Origin: Bacillota bacterium
GTDB taxonomy: Bacteria > Bacillota > Clostridia > Christensenellales > Aristaeellaceae
Assembly (NCBI GenBank): GCA_023425025.1
Contig: JAFADG010000035.1
Coordinates: forward strand, 124,001 to 188,000
DNA length: 64,000 nt
Direction: 5' to 3'
The position numbers and the translations under genes were made by a program. The notes under the pieces were generated by a model. The model was not told where the DNA came from, ran no database searches, and saw nothing but the letters and a program-made list of their open reading frames with translations. Positions 35,601 through 41,651 of this stretch are shown in pieces; position 1 is the first letter of the stretch, and each line of letters begins with the position of its first letter.

Positions 35601-36895
35601 ATATAGTCAGCAAATATGCCCGGTTCGCCGGGAATGACCGCCGCATCATGAAGCGGCACATCCTGCTCCTCCGGATTCACCGTGACAACGCCTTCCGGCA
35701 AAATTACGCGCAGGGCTGTTACCGGCGGCTGTTCGGGGTTAAAGATAGCGCTCACACGGACATGGGCCAGCGTGGTGATGCCGATGACCTCCGCTATCAG
35801 CGTATGCGGGTTGACTGTAGGCGCTTCCGTTTCAACGGGCACTTCCGTTTCAACGGGCACTTCCGTTACAATCGGCGCTTCCGTTACAACCGGTTCTTCC
35901 GTTACAACCGGTTCTTCCGTTACAACGGGCGCTTCCGTTACAACCGGTTCTTCCGTTACAACCGGCTCTTCCGTTTCAACGGGCGCTTCCGTTTCAACCG
36001 GTGCTTCCGTCACAACCGGCTCTTCCGTTACAACCGGCTCTTCCGTTACAACCGGTTCTTCCGTCACAACGGGCTCTTCCGTCACAACCGGCGCTTCCGT
36101 TACAACCGGCGCTTCCGTTACAACCGGTTCTTCCGTCTCAACCGGTTCTTCCGTTTCAACGGGCTCTTCCGTTACAGTGGGTGCTTCCGTCGCTTCTTCC
36201 CGCAGATTTACATTCAGCAAGGCAAGAGGCAACTCTGCATTATGATCATAGACAGCAAAGCCGCGGCTTTTGCCGCGCGCGACAAAGGCAGCCGTTTCCC
36301 CCTCGGTGAGGGGTACCAGCTTGTCCGCGTCAACAAAACCGTGCTGTACGCCCTGGTCTGTATCAAAGTTCACCGAAAGCCTGTCGCGGCTTTCATCAAT
36401 ATAGCGGCTGTCAACATATACAATGCTGTCTGCCACAAAGCGAGTGAGAATATAACCGCTGCGTTCTGTGGTATAAACGCGCACGTTGCCTGTTGCCGTT
36501 TTGGCATATCCCATCACAAAAGACGGAATCTCCGCAGCCGTTTTTACGGCCGGTTCTTCGACAAGAACCTCCGTCGGCTCTGCAGCAGGCTGTTCATCAG
36601 GCGCCTGCGTTACCGTTTCCGCCACAGGGGCTTCAGTGGGTGCTTCCGTCAGCACTTCCGTCACAACAGGTACCTCTGTCGGTGCCGGAGGCACTTCCGT
36701 CGGTGCTGGCGGCGCTTCCGTCGGTGCTGGCGGCGCTTCCGTCGGCGCTGCCTCTACCACGGCCGTCGCCGCCGGTTCATCTTCACCGGCACGGGTATAA
36801 TCGGGCCCGGTAAAAATGCCGGAAGAATCAAAGTCCAACAGCATCAAAACTGTGAGGATGATGGATATGACTCTGCGGAGTTTTTTGTTTTCCAT
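26624..36895 (-). CDS. Giant LPXTG surface protein with vWA, CnaB-like, MBG and DUF11-like repeats (3423 aa)
   Basis: A probable wall-anchored adhesin. After a signal-like N-terminus (residues 1-36) come Pro/Thr/Glu repeats (about 38-102), an SH3-like stretch (118-200), 21 TEEPVV-type hexapeptides (232-362), a beta-rich region, and a von Willebrand A domain near 730-1010 with the MIDAS-type motif DASQS. A CnaB-like domain follows (about 1380-1500), then 13 MBG-type repeats (1588-2718) with the core ADSNSKVYDGTAL, two CnaB-like and three DUF11-like repeats. The C-terminus has LPVTG at 3387-3391, a hydrophobic helix and RRKQLRLK, a complete sorting signal. ATG at 36895 follows GGGGTG. Long frames on the opposite strand are by-products of the repeats. 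Confidence 0.93.
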   Translation of the reverse strand: MENKKLRRVISIILTVLMLLDFDSSGIFTGPDYTRAGEDEPAATAVVEAAPTEAPPAPTEAPPAPTEVPPAPTEVPVVTEVLTEAPTEAPVAETVTQAPDEQPAAEPTEVLVEEPAVKTAAEIPSFVMGYAKTATGNVRVYTTERSGYILTRFVADSIVYVDSRYIDESRDRLSVNFDTDQGVQHGFVDADKLVPLTEGETAAFVARGKSRGFAVYDHNAELPLALLNVNLREEATEAPTVTEEPVETEEPVETEEPVVTEAPVVTEAPVVTEEPVVTEEPVVTEEPVVTEEPVVTEAPVETEAPVETEEPVVTEEPVVTEAPVVTEEPVVTEEPVVTEAPIVTEVPVETEVPVETEAPTVNPHTLIAEVIGITTLAHVRVSAIFNPEQPPVTALRVILPEGVVTVNPEEQDVPLHDAAVIPGEPGIFADYMLMVEPGTVLASHTMVMQLLTADPENPEAFVVAQEGMYELPEIPEKTYASASMVVTADGGYLDVDSVSISAALAKLESAFVQSGASAGNVTLTLNTDTGYEDAAILVPDHIGIQSLNIDTREGAVRALNQGQAIVFPRGIPIQANRDQVSIRYIWTDPVEAYKGEYLQLYLYYLSANKPALASVLNGLTDAQLDDLAVFGLPDVLAYYWASLISDPVKSEKMRNAVFNPNRVFDGQVGKAVPAPLAGLHISASGGSMPSTDIKTGIITNKTVSNNLSGDPNNPYWQLTLSAYTLSELVKPDLDIVLVLDASQSMQYTTNANSNASYTRVTSSVNTNDVYYVYNDNSGSNNDYYSLVRYYNDPVNGNGWYYWNSSGTQRKVTSFYTSSGNGGNDTDTNNSTNRRVYTWNSRLTVLKAAAASFVRSAATKSPTSKIGVVSFSNQNSPYATTISPMLAVGANENALINAINRMNIAYDTRTSQGLNAAGSMLGAVPPGGVTRPRIVILFTDGLPTQGSATYSPTEATNAVNAAGTLRSTYQATVFAIGMVDALPGSSSDTNTDRGKAYAFLRSVVNVNGDTSRFYSVGTSGNLSAIFDTISEEIGLTVSNAVVRDYIDPQFQLVFPLPAGISGYGTETVNGVEYQYVEWPRVSMQPIVPVLDASGHPTNSGADTAKYFKGTVTIKPKDDYLGSNGVYTNFNGLTAVYDGGTNQNFNTIWRFFGEPTVNVQPRVKVDPLTKYVLAGDNVPLSGEDAIKVMMTDPYLKELYYRQLYYNSAINSNPPAFIDNFTFEWTAGGTPSTSTVVGTTQLAYTLTAYYKKGTPDQKSASAKYTVIPVVPVFTGSSHTIFKGEPVSAAGVSHLKDAITVSLPASFLNNSSIPQAVKDALQTALNNAVTAGDIIYTPNNGSIPHGTTSTTNFGTYAPTSTNTVATTAVLGGITLANNIPVVINVVSGKVVITKSVTGDDNGNGQVFTFNVKGPGLPTDGQNVSITYNSSNPAANRTEITGLGKGEYTVTETGAGIFEQVGSALVTPSTGNIGDRSGGSFIETKTYAFTNKRNTYTLTLAKVESVGTAAFPFIVSINGTLQTPAPSLKGGQTATYQVPSGATVSIAETVQSGYRLVDIAVATANGALSHTRNGASVQFAMPGKNTTVTYTNAQLIPLTIIADSNSKVYDGSALTDNGYTYTGTLASGHQITSVNVAGSQTYAGSSDNVASAAVIMNGSTDVTSHYAITYVKGTLTVTPRALTIKADSDSKVYDGTALTDNGYTLTSGTLASGDNINSVAVAGSQTYAGSSDNVASAAVIRRGATNVTSSYTITYVKGTLTVTPRALTIKADSDSKVYDGTALTDNGYTLTSGTLASGDSIYSVTVAGSQTYAGSSDNVASAAVIRRGATDVTSSYTITYVKGTLTVTPRELTIKADNDSKVYDGTALTDNGYTLTSGTLASGDSIASVTVAGSQTNVGSSDNVASNAVIMRGATNITSSYAVTYEKGTLTVTKRPIEITADSNSKVYDGTALTDSDYAITNGTLAPDHRIKSVTVTGSQTPIGQSDNVASVAVIVTGEGLNEVDVTDNYEVTYVKGLLTVTPKALVIRANSNSKVYDGTALTDSGYALVSGTLASGDTIASVTVAGSQTNAGSSDNTASNAVIMNGLTNVTSNYTITYEKGTLTVTPKALTITADSNTKIYDGTALADSGYTPAGLVAGDDVDAITVAGSQTNVGLSGNVASNAVIRNAGGTDVTASYTITYVDGTLAVTPRIITVLADSNSKVYDGTALTDSGYAILPENTATPTYGLAAGHTLGSITVTGSQTLAGSSANVPSGGIILAADETNVTANYTILYANGTLTVTPKALTITADSNTKIYDGTALTDSGYTPAGLAAGDDVDTITVAGSQTNVGFSGNVVSNAVIRNAGGTDVTASYTITYVDGTLAVTVREITITAASNTKVYDATALEDDGYSLTGGTLAAGQTIKSVNVAGSQTPVGSNSNVASGAVIVSGTGDEEVNVTANYQITYVDGTLAVTPRIITVLADSNSKVYDGTALTDSGYTILPENTATPTYGLAAGHTLSNITVTGSQTLVGSSANVPSGGAILAADEADVTDNYTILYANGTLTVTPKALTITADSNTKIYDGTALTDSGYTPAGLAAGDYVDTITVTGTQTNVGFSGNVASNAVIRNAGGTDVTASYTITYVDGTLTVTAREITITAGSAQKYYDGTALTDSGYTLTSGTLAAGQTIKSVTVTGSQTLVGLSGNVANNAVIVTGTGDEEADVTANYDISYIDGTLEVDPVSLKIKKALIGTMGENDTFTVVIEGQFDEGLTSREIIFTLADITETVPGILESAEIDVPGVRANTTYTITEIVTVNGVETTTAYEAAFGPDAAAELTAQTPDQVVTVTNRLLTSFTATKVWDDAASETRPQSITVQLLANGSPYGDPVTLDGTSEPAWTHTWEGLYAYDLQNGPITYTIEEASELPEAYRSYVVEGNTIVNTLKTPVVQLSKAVDKTQVLGGEQFAYTVTLTNSMLRPVYVSNVYDSLAAGQTFVAFTDQGTGSAAYNTATRIITWNGTVPAATLVEGVLVPGTTSFTFTVTADELTALEQGYRLLRNNATGEYTDPYAEEFPGEGQEEPATYPLDSNEVQVEVFGPVMSITKETSKTESHPGETLTYTLRVQSRSLRAFDVTVSDLLADGITFQSFTTTGFGEAQDALNAKLLTWNFTMPAATFNPETLEVTAPAEVTLTFVVSVDAIKVDQDVITIENSATVTPKKDDETPYDPIPSNEVETDVSAAVTAHKAASVVDMYVGDPTQDRRWVYVFTLTNTNTAPMRVNLVDEFNTNINFYNWVNAINTDPAVFPRVIAQDAYQDPDTGIQSINVSLVLAPATVDSQGNVIPSEMQYAVIVEGKYIELEGDDSVEIPVPNTGIYAVSTNIADPIDPATAVRKNTNTATVIVWAINGVLPVTGEWVMILVPFGGLLTLAGVMLLIMNRRKQLRLK
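28740..32130 (-). repeat. Thirteen tandem MBG-type repeats, with a duplicated three-unit block
   Basis: Each unit encodes 83-93 residues with the core SKVYDGTAL and ends GTLTVTP. Three late unit types are seen: A (ITADSNTKIYDG), B (IITVLADSNSK) and C (EITITA). In protein order, units 7-13 read A-B-A-C-B-A-C, so the block B-A-C (about 800 bp) is present twice, at roughly 29541-30340 and 28740-29540. Near-identical DNA between the two copies points to recent duplication. Repeat boundaries are estimated from translation. Confidence 0.85.
35818..36190 (-). repeat. 18-bp minisatellite encoding TEEPVV-type hexapeptides
   Basis: Twenty-one successive 18-bp units encode TE(E/A/V)PV(V/E/T). It forms an acidic, proline-rich stalk in the giant protein. 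Copy number is likely to vary by slippage. On the plus strand it produces spurious open frames and could be mistaken for a short-repeat array. Confidence 0.9.
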
Positions 36896-37021
36896 AGTTT
36901 GCACCCCTATTCTCTTTCGCTTCGCTACGGCCTGCTGTGTACAGGCACTGTTCTTTAGTGGGCAAGAATACCTTACTTCCCATTATATGGAATGATATGG
37001 GGCTATTTCGACGTATATTGA

Positions 37022-37050
37022 ATTATACACACATCTACAAGAAACCGCAA
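37022..37050 (-). promoter_or_regulatory. Promoter of the giant surface protein gene
   Basis: TTGCGG (37045-37050), a 17-nt spacer with TGTG upstream of the -10, and a perfect TATAAT (37022-37027). Confidence 0.7.
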
Positions 37051-37363
37051 GAGCAAAATTTCATTATTTTTTTAATTTTTGAAGATGTTTCCGTAATATT
37101 TTGTCGTATCTTGCTGCTTGGTTCCTTGTGATGATGTATATACAATTGCCATTTTTATGCCACCGCCAACACGAAATTCCGCATTTCATATACTTTCATC
37201 ATGATCCGCCATCCGTTTGCCGCAGATGATCGCGCGAGTTTTCATTCATCCCGTCACATTCCTGCGGATATTTGACGACGACGTCTTAACACTTTTGCAA
37301 CATCTACCCCCTGCCCTTATTTTAGCAGGTGCATTCTCTATACCCATGTTTTTTGTGGATGAC

Positions 37364-37398
37364 ACAAAAAACGCCCCCTTTTTCAAAAAAGGGAGCGC
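37364..37398 (-). terminator. Terminator of the ECF S-component gene
   Basis: On the minus strand a CGCTCCCTTTTTT-type stem pairs with AAAAAGGGGGCG, followed by six T. It lies 15 nt after the stop. Confidence 0.75.
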
Positions 37399-37412
37399 TT
37401 TTCAAATGCCAC

Positions 37413-37901
37413 TCAAATCATCTTCTTCAAATGAGGCAGATACAAGCTGAAAACAAGACCAAGTACTACGCCGGCGGCAGCCTGCAAAAGGTTGGGCCCT
37501 ATGGTTGTAAGCGCGAGGCCCCAATTGGAGATGAAAATTTCATAGGCAAAATATCCGCAGACCATCACGGTCTCCGCCAAAGCAAAAGCGCCAAGGTTTC
37601 GCACGTGCTTCCCCGAGCGGAACATCATCGAAACAATCAGCCCCATAAGCGCTTTGATGATAATGGTGGCCGGTATATAAACAGAGTAGCCTGATAAAAG
37701 ATCGGCCAATGCTGAGCCGACAGCGGCGATCAGCGCCGCATATCTGCCAAGAAGCATAGAGGATAAAAAGATTACGCCATCCCCCAAATGGATATAACCG
37801 GCGCCAAGGGGAAGCGTAACCTTCACCTGCCACGTTGCCAGCAGCACCAGCGATGTCAGCAAGCCGCCCAGCGCAAGCCGCTTCACACGTTCATCACGCA
37901 T
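37413..37901 (-). CDS. ECF transporter S component (DUF1393/riboflavin-type fold)
   Basis: The 162-residue membrane protein has five to six hydrophobic helices and the ECF S-component pattern: an N-terminal LALGGLLTSLVLLATW, the loop GAGYIHLGDGVIFLSSMLLG, a DLLSGYSVYIPATIIIKALMG region and the conserved C-terminal helix. The IHLGD-V motif is typical of the ECF-type family that includes vitamin-binding subunits. It captures a vitamin or cofactor outside the membrane and uses shared EcfAAT modules encoded elsewhere. Substrate cannot be read from sequence, and no riboswitch is seen upstream. ATG at 37901 after GAAAGGATG. Confidence 0.82.
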   Translation of the reverse strand: MRDERVKRLALGGLLTSLVLLATWQVKVTLPLGAGYIHLGDGVIFLSSMLLGRYAALIAAVGSALADLLSGYSVYIPATIIIKALMGLIVSMMFRSGKHVRNLGAFALAETVMVCGYFAYEIFISNWGLALTTIGPNLLQAAAGVVLGLVFSLYLPHLKKMI

Positions 37902-37971
37902 AAGAAAGCATCCTTTCAGGTGTGCGTCATAGAATGAAGATTTTTGATTCTTTCACTGAAAATCAGCGGCG

Positions 37972-38457
37972 TTACTTCATCTGTTCCTCGATGGCTTCAA
38001 GATGTGCCTGCTCCTCCCTGGCAATCGCCAGGAAGGCCTCCCTCGCCTCATCCCGCTCACAGCTGGCGGCAAACTCCTGATAGCAGCGCACCGCCGTTTC
38101 CTCGCTGTCCCTGGCAAAGTTAAGCAGCGCATCCATATTGCTGAGCGCGCCTTCCCGCTGGGCCTGCATCAGCCCGCCGGGGAAGAGGATCTGGGCGGCA
38201 TAGGATTTGAGCAGGATCTGCTGCTCCTGGTCGGTAGATGCCATCGATGCGTTGCCCATTTTGGCAAACTTGGCCAAATGCATGGTTTCATCCCCATGCA
38301 ACCGTTTGAGCACGGCCAGCAAGGCGGGGTCGTGACACAACATCAGACCCCGCTCATAGACACGGATGGCGCGCCGTTCCATTTCGCAGGCGATATACAA
38401 GGCTTCCTGCTCCGATTTCACCTGCAGAGAGCTGTTCACACTGCACATGTTTTGCAC
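37972..38457 (-). CDS. Ferritin-like/rubrerythrin-type di-iron protein
   Basis: The 161-residue all-helical protein begins with GTG at 38457, five nt after AGGAGG. The two di-iron half-sites are visible as EMERRAIRVYERG with HGDETMHLAKF, and DSEETAVRCYQEF with EEQAHLEAIEEQMK, i.e. the E...ExxH pattern twice. No C-terminal rubredoxin domain is present. Such proteins remove peroxide or store iron in anaerobes. It lies in a minus-strand run with a DUF1858 redox protein. Confidence 0.82.
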   Translation of the reverse strand: MQNMCSVNSSLQVKSEQEALYIACEMERRAIRVYERGLMLCHDPALLAVLKRLHGDETMHLAKFAKMGNASMASTDQEQQILLKSYAAQILFPGGLMQAQREGALSNMDALLNFARDSEETAVRCYQEFAASCERDEAREAFLAIAREEQAHLEAIEEQMK

Positions 38458-38481
38458 AAGCGCCTCCTGTTTTGCACATGT

Positions 38482-38553
38482 TTATCCACAGTTCTATGCG
38501 GATATATGCTTATTTTGCCCATTACACCCAAGACATCGCTTATGTTTTCCACA
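38482..38553. promoter_or_regulatory. Two DnaA-box-like sites upstream of the ferritin-like gene
   Basis: A perfect TTATCCACA at 38482-38490 and TTTTCCACA (one mismatch) at 38545-38553, both in the 98-nt gap before the gene. They may also be chance AT-rich matches. See the other clusters at 43.3 and 54.4 kb. Confidence 0.35.
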
Positions 38554-38555
38554 AG

Positions 38556-38762
38556 TTATGCCTTTTGCTCCTCCAGGTACGCGTTGAGCTGATCCACCAG
38601 CTCGTCGGCGCTGCTGCCATGTACGGCGCACGCCTCCTCCAGGCTCTCCATGGCGGACGCGGGGCAACCCAGGCAATGCATTCCAAACTCCATCAATATG
38701 CGGGCGGTGCCGCGGTTCAGGCGAAGGACTTCGCCGATTGTCATCTCTTTGCTGACAGACAT
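38556..38762 (-). CDS. DUF1858 small redox-disulfide domain protein
   Basis: The 68-residue protein is a single DUF1858 domain: MTIGEVLRLNRGTARILMEFGMHCLGCPASAMESLEEA, with the CxxC pair Cys-Leu-Gly-Cys. The family is often found beside hybrid-cluster and Fe-S proteins and is presumed to act in redox reactions. The ATG at 38762 follows GTGAGG. Confidence 0.88.
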   Translation of the reverse strand: MSVSKEMTIGEVLRLNRGTARILMEFGMHCLGCPASAMESLEEACAVHGSSADELVDQLNAYLEEQKA

Positions 38763-38878
38763 GGAACAAACCTCACTTCTTTCTATTTCATCGGACGCCA
38801 AATGGCGGCGTCCGGCGCTTTTATCTTACCCCAAAGCGCGGGGAATGTCAACGAATGCGCCGTTTGGGCAAATAATTC

Positions 38879-38916
38879 GCACCGGCCGGGATCGCTTTGT
38901 GCGTCCCGGCCGGTGC
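38879..38916 (-). terminator. Hairpin downstream of the VOC gene
   Basis: GCACCGGCCGGGA and TCCCGGCCGGTGC form a 13-bp GC-rich stem with a 12-nt loop. The following T content is low, so it may be a pausing or stability hairpin. Confidence 0.5.
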
Positions 38917-38963
38917 AATGAAAACAATCTGGAAAATAATGCCCCTGCCATAGTCATTTTGAC

Positions 38964-39332
38964 TTAACGCTTGGGTACAATCTCCAGCCAGTAGCCGTCG
39001 GGATCGGCGATAAAGTAGATGCCCATCCCCTTATTCTCAAAACAGATACAATCCATTTTTTCATGCAGCGCGTGGGCGGCCTCCATATCCTCCGTCACAA
39101 ACGCCAGGTGGAATTCCGCCTCGCCAAGGTCATAGGGCGTTTCACGGTCGCGCAGCCAGGTCAATTCCAGCTGAAAGCGCCCGTCTTCATCCGTCATGAA
39201 CACCAGCTTGAAGGAACCGTCCGCGGCCGTCTTCTCCCGGAGAACGTGCAGCCCCAGCGCCTCCTGGTAAAAGCGCACGCTCTTTTCCAAATCCAACACG
39301 TTAAAGTTTTGATGGGCAAAGGTAAAGGCCAT
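38964..39332 (-). CDS. VOC-superfamily glyoxalase I-like protein
   Basis: The 122-residue protein has two beta-alpha-beta-beta-beta modules, MAFTFAHQNFNVLDLEKSVRFYQEALGLHVL and EAEFHLAFVTEDMEAAHALHEK, ending FIADPDGYWLEIVPKR. Metal ligands at equivalent places are His9, Glu55, His76 and Glu118, as in lactoylglutathione lyase. It likely detoxifies methylglyoxal or binds a related ligand. The ATG at 39332 follows AAGGAGGG. Confidence 0.8.
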   Translation of the reverse strand: MAFTFAHQNFNVLDLEKSVRFYQEALGLHVLREKTAADGSFKLVFMTDEDGRFQLELTWLRDRETPYDLGEAEFHLAFVTEDMEAAHALHEKMDCICFENKGMGIYFIADPDGYWLEIVPKR

Positions 39333-39349
39333 ATTCACCCTCCTTGTTG

Positions 39350-40258
39350 TCAGTCATCCAGGGATACGGGCAGGTCGGTGTCCGCAAAGGGATCATTTTG
39401 ATTATACGCCTCCAGCGTTACGTGGGCCGAAGGGGTGATATCCTCAATGGATTTGGGTTTTCCCTCGTCCGCCGGCTTCTTTTCTTCCTTCTTGTCAACG
39501 GGCGGCTCCACAATGTGCAGGAAGATGGACGTGTCGGCAAACGTGATCTGCGCATACTCGCCCGGTTTTGTCATGGCCACCACTTCGGTGGTCTTGGATT
39601 TTGCCCGCCGGGCAAAATCCACCGCCACCTCGCTGCGCCCCTGCCAATGCATGGGGATAAACAGCCTGGGCTTGACGGAAAGAATGAAATAATTGGCGCC
39701 GGCGTCAAACATGTTGCCCATCCTGGGATCCACCGGAAACATGCAAATATCGATGTGCTGGCCGACCAGCGGTTTCACCGCTTCGTCAAACGCTTTTTCC
39801 GCCGCCTCTATTTCCCGAAGCGTGCTTTCCTCCCGCCAATGCCACAGGTTCAGATCGCCGGCATGGAAAACGCGCAAGCCGCCGATGTCCACCAGGTAGG
39901 ATACGCCCATATCCGTAGAGCCATAAGCCGTTACCCGCACGCCGGGGGCAAGGAGCAGGCTGTCGCCCGGCGCCAGGCGCTTGCCGCGGATGCCGATGGG
40001 CGTATCGTTGGCCACGATATAGGTGACGGGATTCCCTTCCATCCAGGTATAGATCACCTGGTCCAAATGATCCGGGTGGGCGTGGGTCACAAACACAAAG
40101 ACCTGGGAATACGCTTTGAAGCTGTCCGCCGTCAGCTTTGCGATGGCTGGAAGCTCCTTTTTTTCGCCTTCCCAATAATCAAACACCAGCAGCGTGCTGT
40201 CCACCTGAACGGAAAAGCCGCTGTGGTGATGATAGGTAACCGATGCATGCAGCTCCAT
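39350..40258 (-). CDS. Metallo-beta-lactamase-fold hydrolase (UlaG-like)
   Basis: The 302-residue protein has the metal motif VTHAHPDHLDQ (HxHxDH-like), a GVSYLVDIGGLRVFHAGD segment and MHWQG, the pattern of UlaG-type MBL-fold proteins. It is probably a cytosolic hydrolase; substrate not defined. The last 60 residues are Glu/Lys/Pro-rich and variable. The ATG at 40258 follows GAGGAGG; the longer frame upstream has no family similarity. Confidence 0.82.
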   Translation of the reverse strand: MELHASVTYHHHSGFSVQVDSTLLVFDYWEGEKKELPAIAKLTADSFKAYSQVFVFVTHAHPDHLDQVIYTWMEGNPVTYIVANDTPIGIRGKRLAPGDSLLLAPGVRVTAYGSTDMGVSYLVDIGGLRVFHAGDLNLWHWREESTLREIEAAEKAFDEAVKPLVGQHIDICMFPVDPRMGNMFDAGANYFILSVKPRLFIPMHWQGRSEVAVDFARRAKSKTTEVVAMTKPGEYAQITFADTSIFLHIVEPPVDKKEEKKPADEGKPKSIEDITPSAHVTLEAYNQNDPFADTDLPVSLDD

Positions 40259-40405
40259 ACACGCGCCTCCTCTCTTGTACAACCTTTTCTCTATTTTGTC
40301 ACATATCGCCCCGGCTGTCAAGAAAAGGCGCACAAATCGCGGATGTCTCTCCCCTTTTTTGGCTGTTTTATCTGTTTTTCGGCCAATATTCCCCACTTTA
40401 CATAT

Positions 40406-41626
40406 TTATTCAAAGCAGTCTGACAAAATTTGTCCCTGTGCCGCATCCATCTTGTATCCAATGGCATGCATCAAAGTGGGTGCGATATCTTCCATTTTTG
40501 CCTCCGAAAGGCGGGCGCCTTTTTGAATGCCCGGCCCGGCGATCAAAAACAGGCATTTGGCCGCCGGATGCTCCGGCCCAAAGCCGTGGGTCGCCTTTTC
40601 ACGCTTGTTGGACGTAAGGTCATCCACAAAAACCACGCCGGGCGCAGCTTCCACCGCCAAAAGTATCTCCCGTCCCGCCCCCATTTTTGAAAGCTCCGCA
40701 GGGCCGTATACAGATGCGATGCCCAGTTTTTCCTTGTTCTCTTCCAGAAATCGCTGAACGCTGATACAGTGCTTCCCGCCATCCTTCGCAAAGTGGATGT
40801 AAGCACCCATCCCCGTAGACTGGGCCTGGCATACGCCTGCAAAGCCGGCTGTAAAAAGCGTCTGGCCCAGGCATACGGGATGACCGACATCTGCCAGGCC
40901 ATGATCGCTGACGATGGCGACGACCGTTTCCTGCCCCAGCCGCTTCCTGTCCAAAGCGGTCAGCAGCAGGCCCACGCGCTTGTCCAGGCGCCGGATCGCC
41001 TCAGAGGCCTCCGCGCTGTCCGCGCCAAAGTGGTGGCGCATCTCATCGCAGTCCACCAAATGCAGCGTCAAAAGATCCGGCGGCCGATTTCTTAATAACA
41101 AGGATTCGGCCAGCAGCGCGGCATAGTCATCCAGGTCCGGCTGGCGAATGCTTTTGCGCTGCCTGCCGTATTTCAGCTCTGTTTGAATGATCCAGGGGGC
41201 CGTGCCATACCGCAGCATTTTCAGGGTTTGGTTTTCCCCGGGCAGGGCCAGCACTTCGGGAAAGTTCCAGCGGATGTGCTTGTTCTTCCCGGTGACCGGC
41301 CAGAGAATGGACGCGGTTTTCCCGCCGTGCTCCTGTACCACTTGGTGAATGGTCGGTTTTTTGATATCGGAGGCATGCCAGTACCATGGTTTATTTTCCG
41401 CCTTGACAGACGGCGTAAAAGGCTGGTTGTGTGCGATGCCATGTGCTTGCGGCCGGCAGCCTGTGAGCAGCGTGGCGTGCACAGGGTATGTCAAAGCCGG
41501 ATAAACCGTCTGCACCTTAGTGCATACCGTTCCCCGGCGGATCAGTGCGCCTAGATAGGGCAGCTTTTCCAAACTTGAAATATCCTTTTCCCATAGCCCG
41601 TCCAGGGAAATGAGCAAAAGGCGCAT
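40406..41626 (-). CDS. Type I phosphodiesterase/nucleotide pyrophosphatase-family protein
   Basis: The 406-residue protein belongs to the alkaline phosphatase superfamily: MRLLLISLDGLWEKD (first metal Asp), PALTYPVHATLLTGCRPQAHGI with the catalytic Thr, LLTLHLVDCDEMRHHFG and AIVSDHGLADVGHP, then HGFGPEHPA. All metal-ligand positions appear present. It has no signal peptide and should act inside the cell. Its substrate may be a nucleotide or phosphodiester. ATG at 41626 after AAAGGAGAAC. Confidence 0.85.
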   Translation of the reverse strand: MRLLLISLDGLWEKDISSLEKLPYLGALIRRGTVCTKVQTVYPALTYPVHATLLTGCRPQAHGIAHNQPFTPSVKAENKPWYWHASDIKKPTIHQVVQEHGGKTASILWPVTGKNKHIRWNFPEVLALPGENQTLKMLRYGTAPWIIQTELKYGRQRKSIRQPDLDDYAALLAESLLLRNRPPDLLTLHLVDCDEMRHHFGADSAEASEAIRRLDKRVGLLLTALDRKRLGQETVVAIVSDHGLADVGHPVCLGQTLFTAGFAGVCQAQSTGMGAYIHFAKDGGKHCISVQRFLEENKEKLGIASVYGPAELSKMGAGREILLAVEAAPGVVFVDDLTSNKREKATHGFGPEHPAAKCLFLIAGPGIQKGARLSEAKMEDIAPTLMHAIGYKMDAAQGQILSDCFE

Positions 41627-41651
41627 GGGGTTCTCCTTTCATAACGGTTGG

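Larger units (their letters stand above)
36896..37412. other. 517-bp AT-rich intergenic region upstream of the giant gene
   Basis: It holds the promoter at 37022-37050 for the giant gene and the terminator at 37364-37398 of the ECF gene. Nothing else is recognised. The base composition is clearly more AT-rich than the neighbours, and the leader to the giant gene is about 120 nt. Confidence 0.6.

Noticed and set aside
35818..36190. Possible CRISPR array
   Set aside because: The 18-bp units are in frame, adjacent and without spacers, and encode a clear hexapeptide stalk. No cas genes are present.
35261..36958. 565-residue plus-strand open frame with Arg/Phe-rich repeats
   Set aside because: It is the reverse complement of the TEEPVV minisatellite and has no independent coding evidence.
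37902..37971. Riboswitch upstream of the ECF S component
   Set aside because: The 70-nt gap is too short and no conserved riboswitch core (FMN, TPP, THF, preQ1) was recognised.
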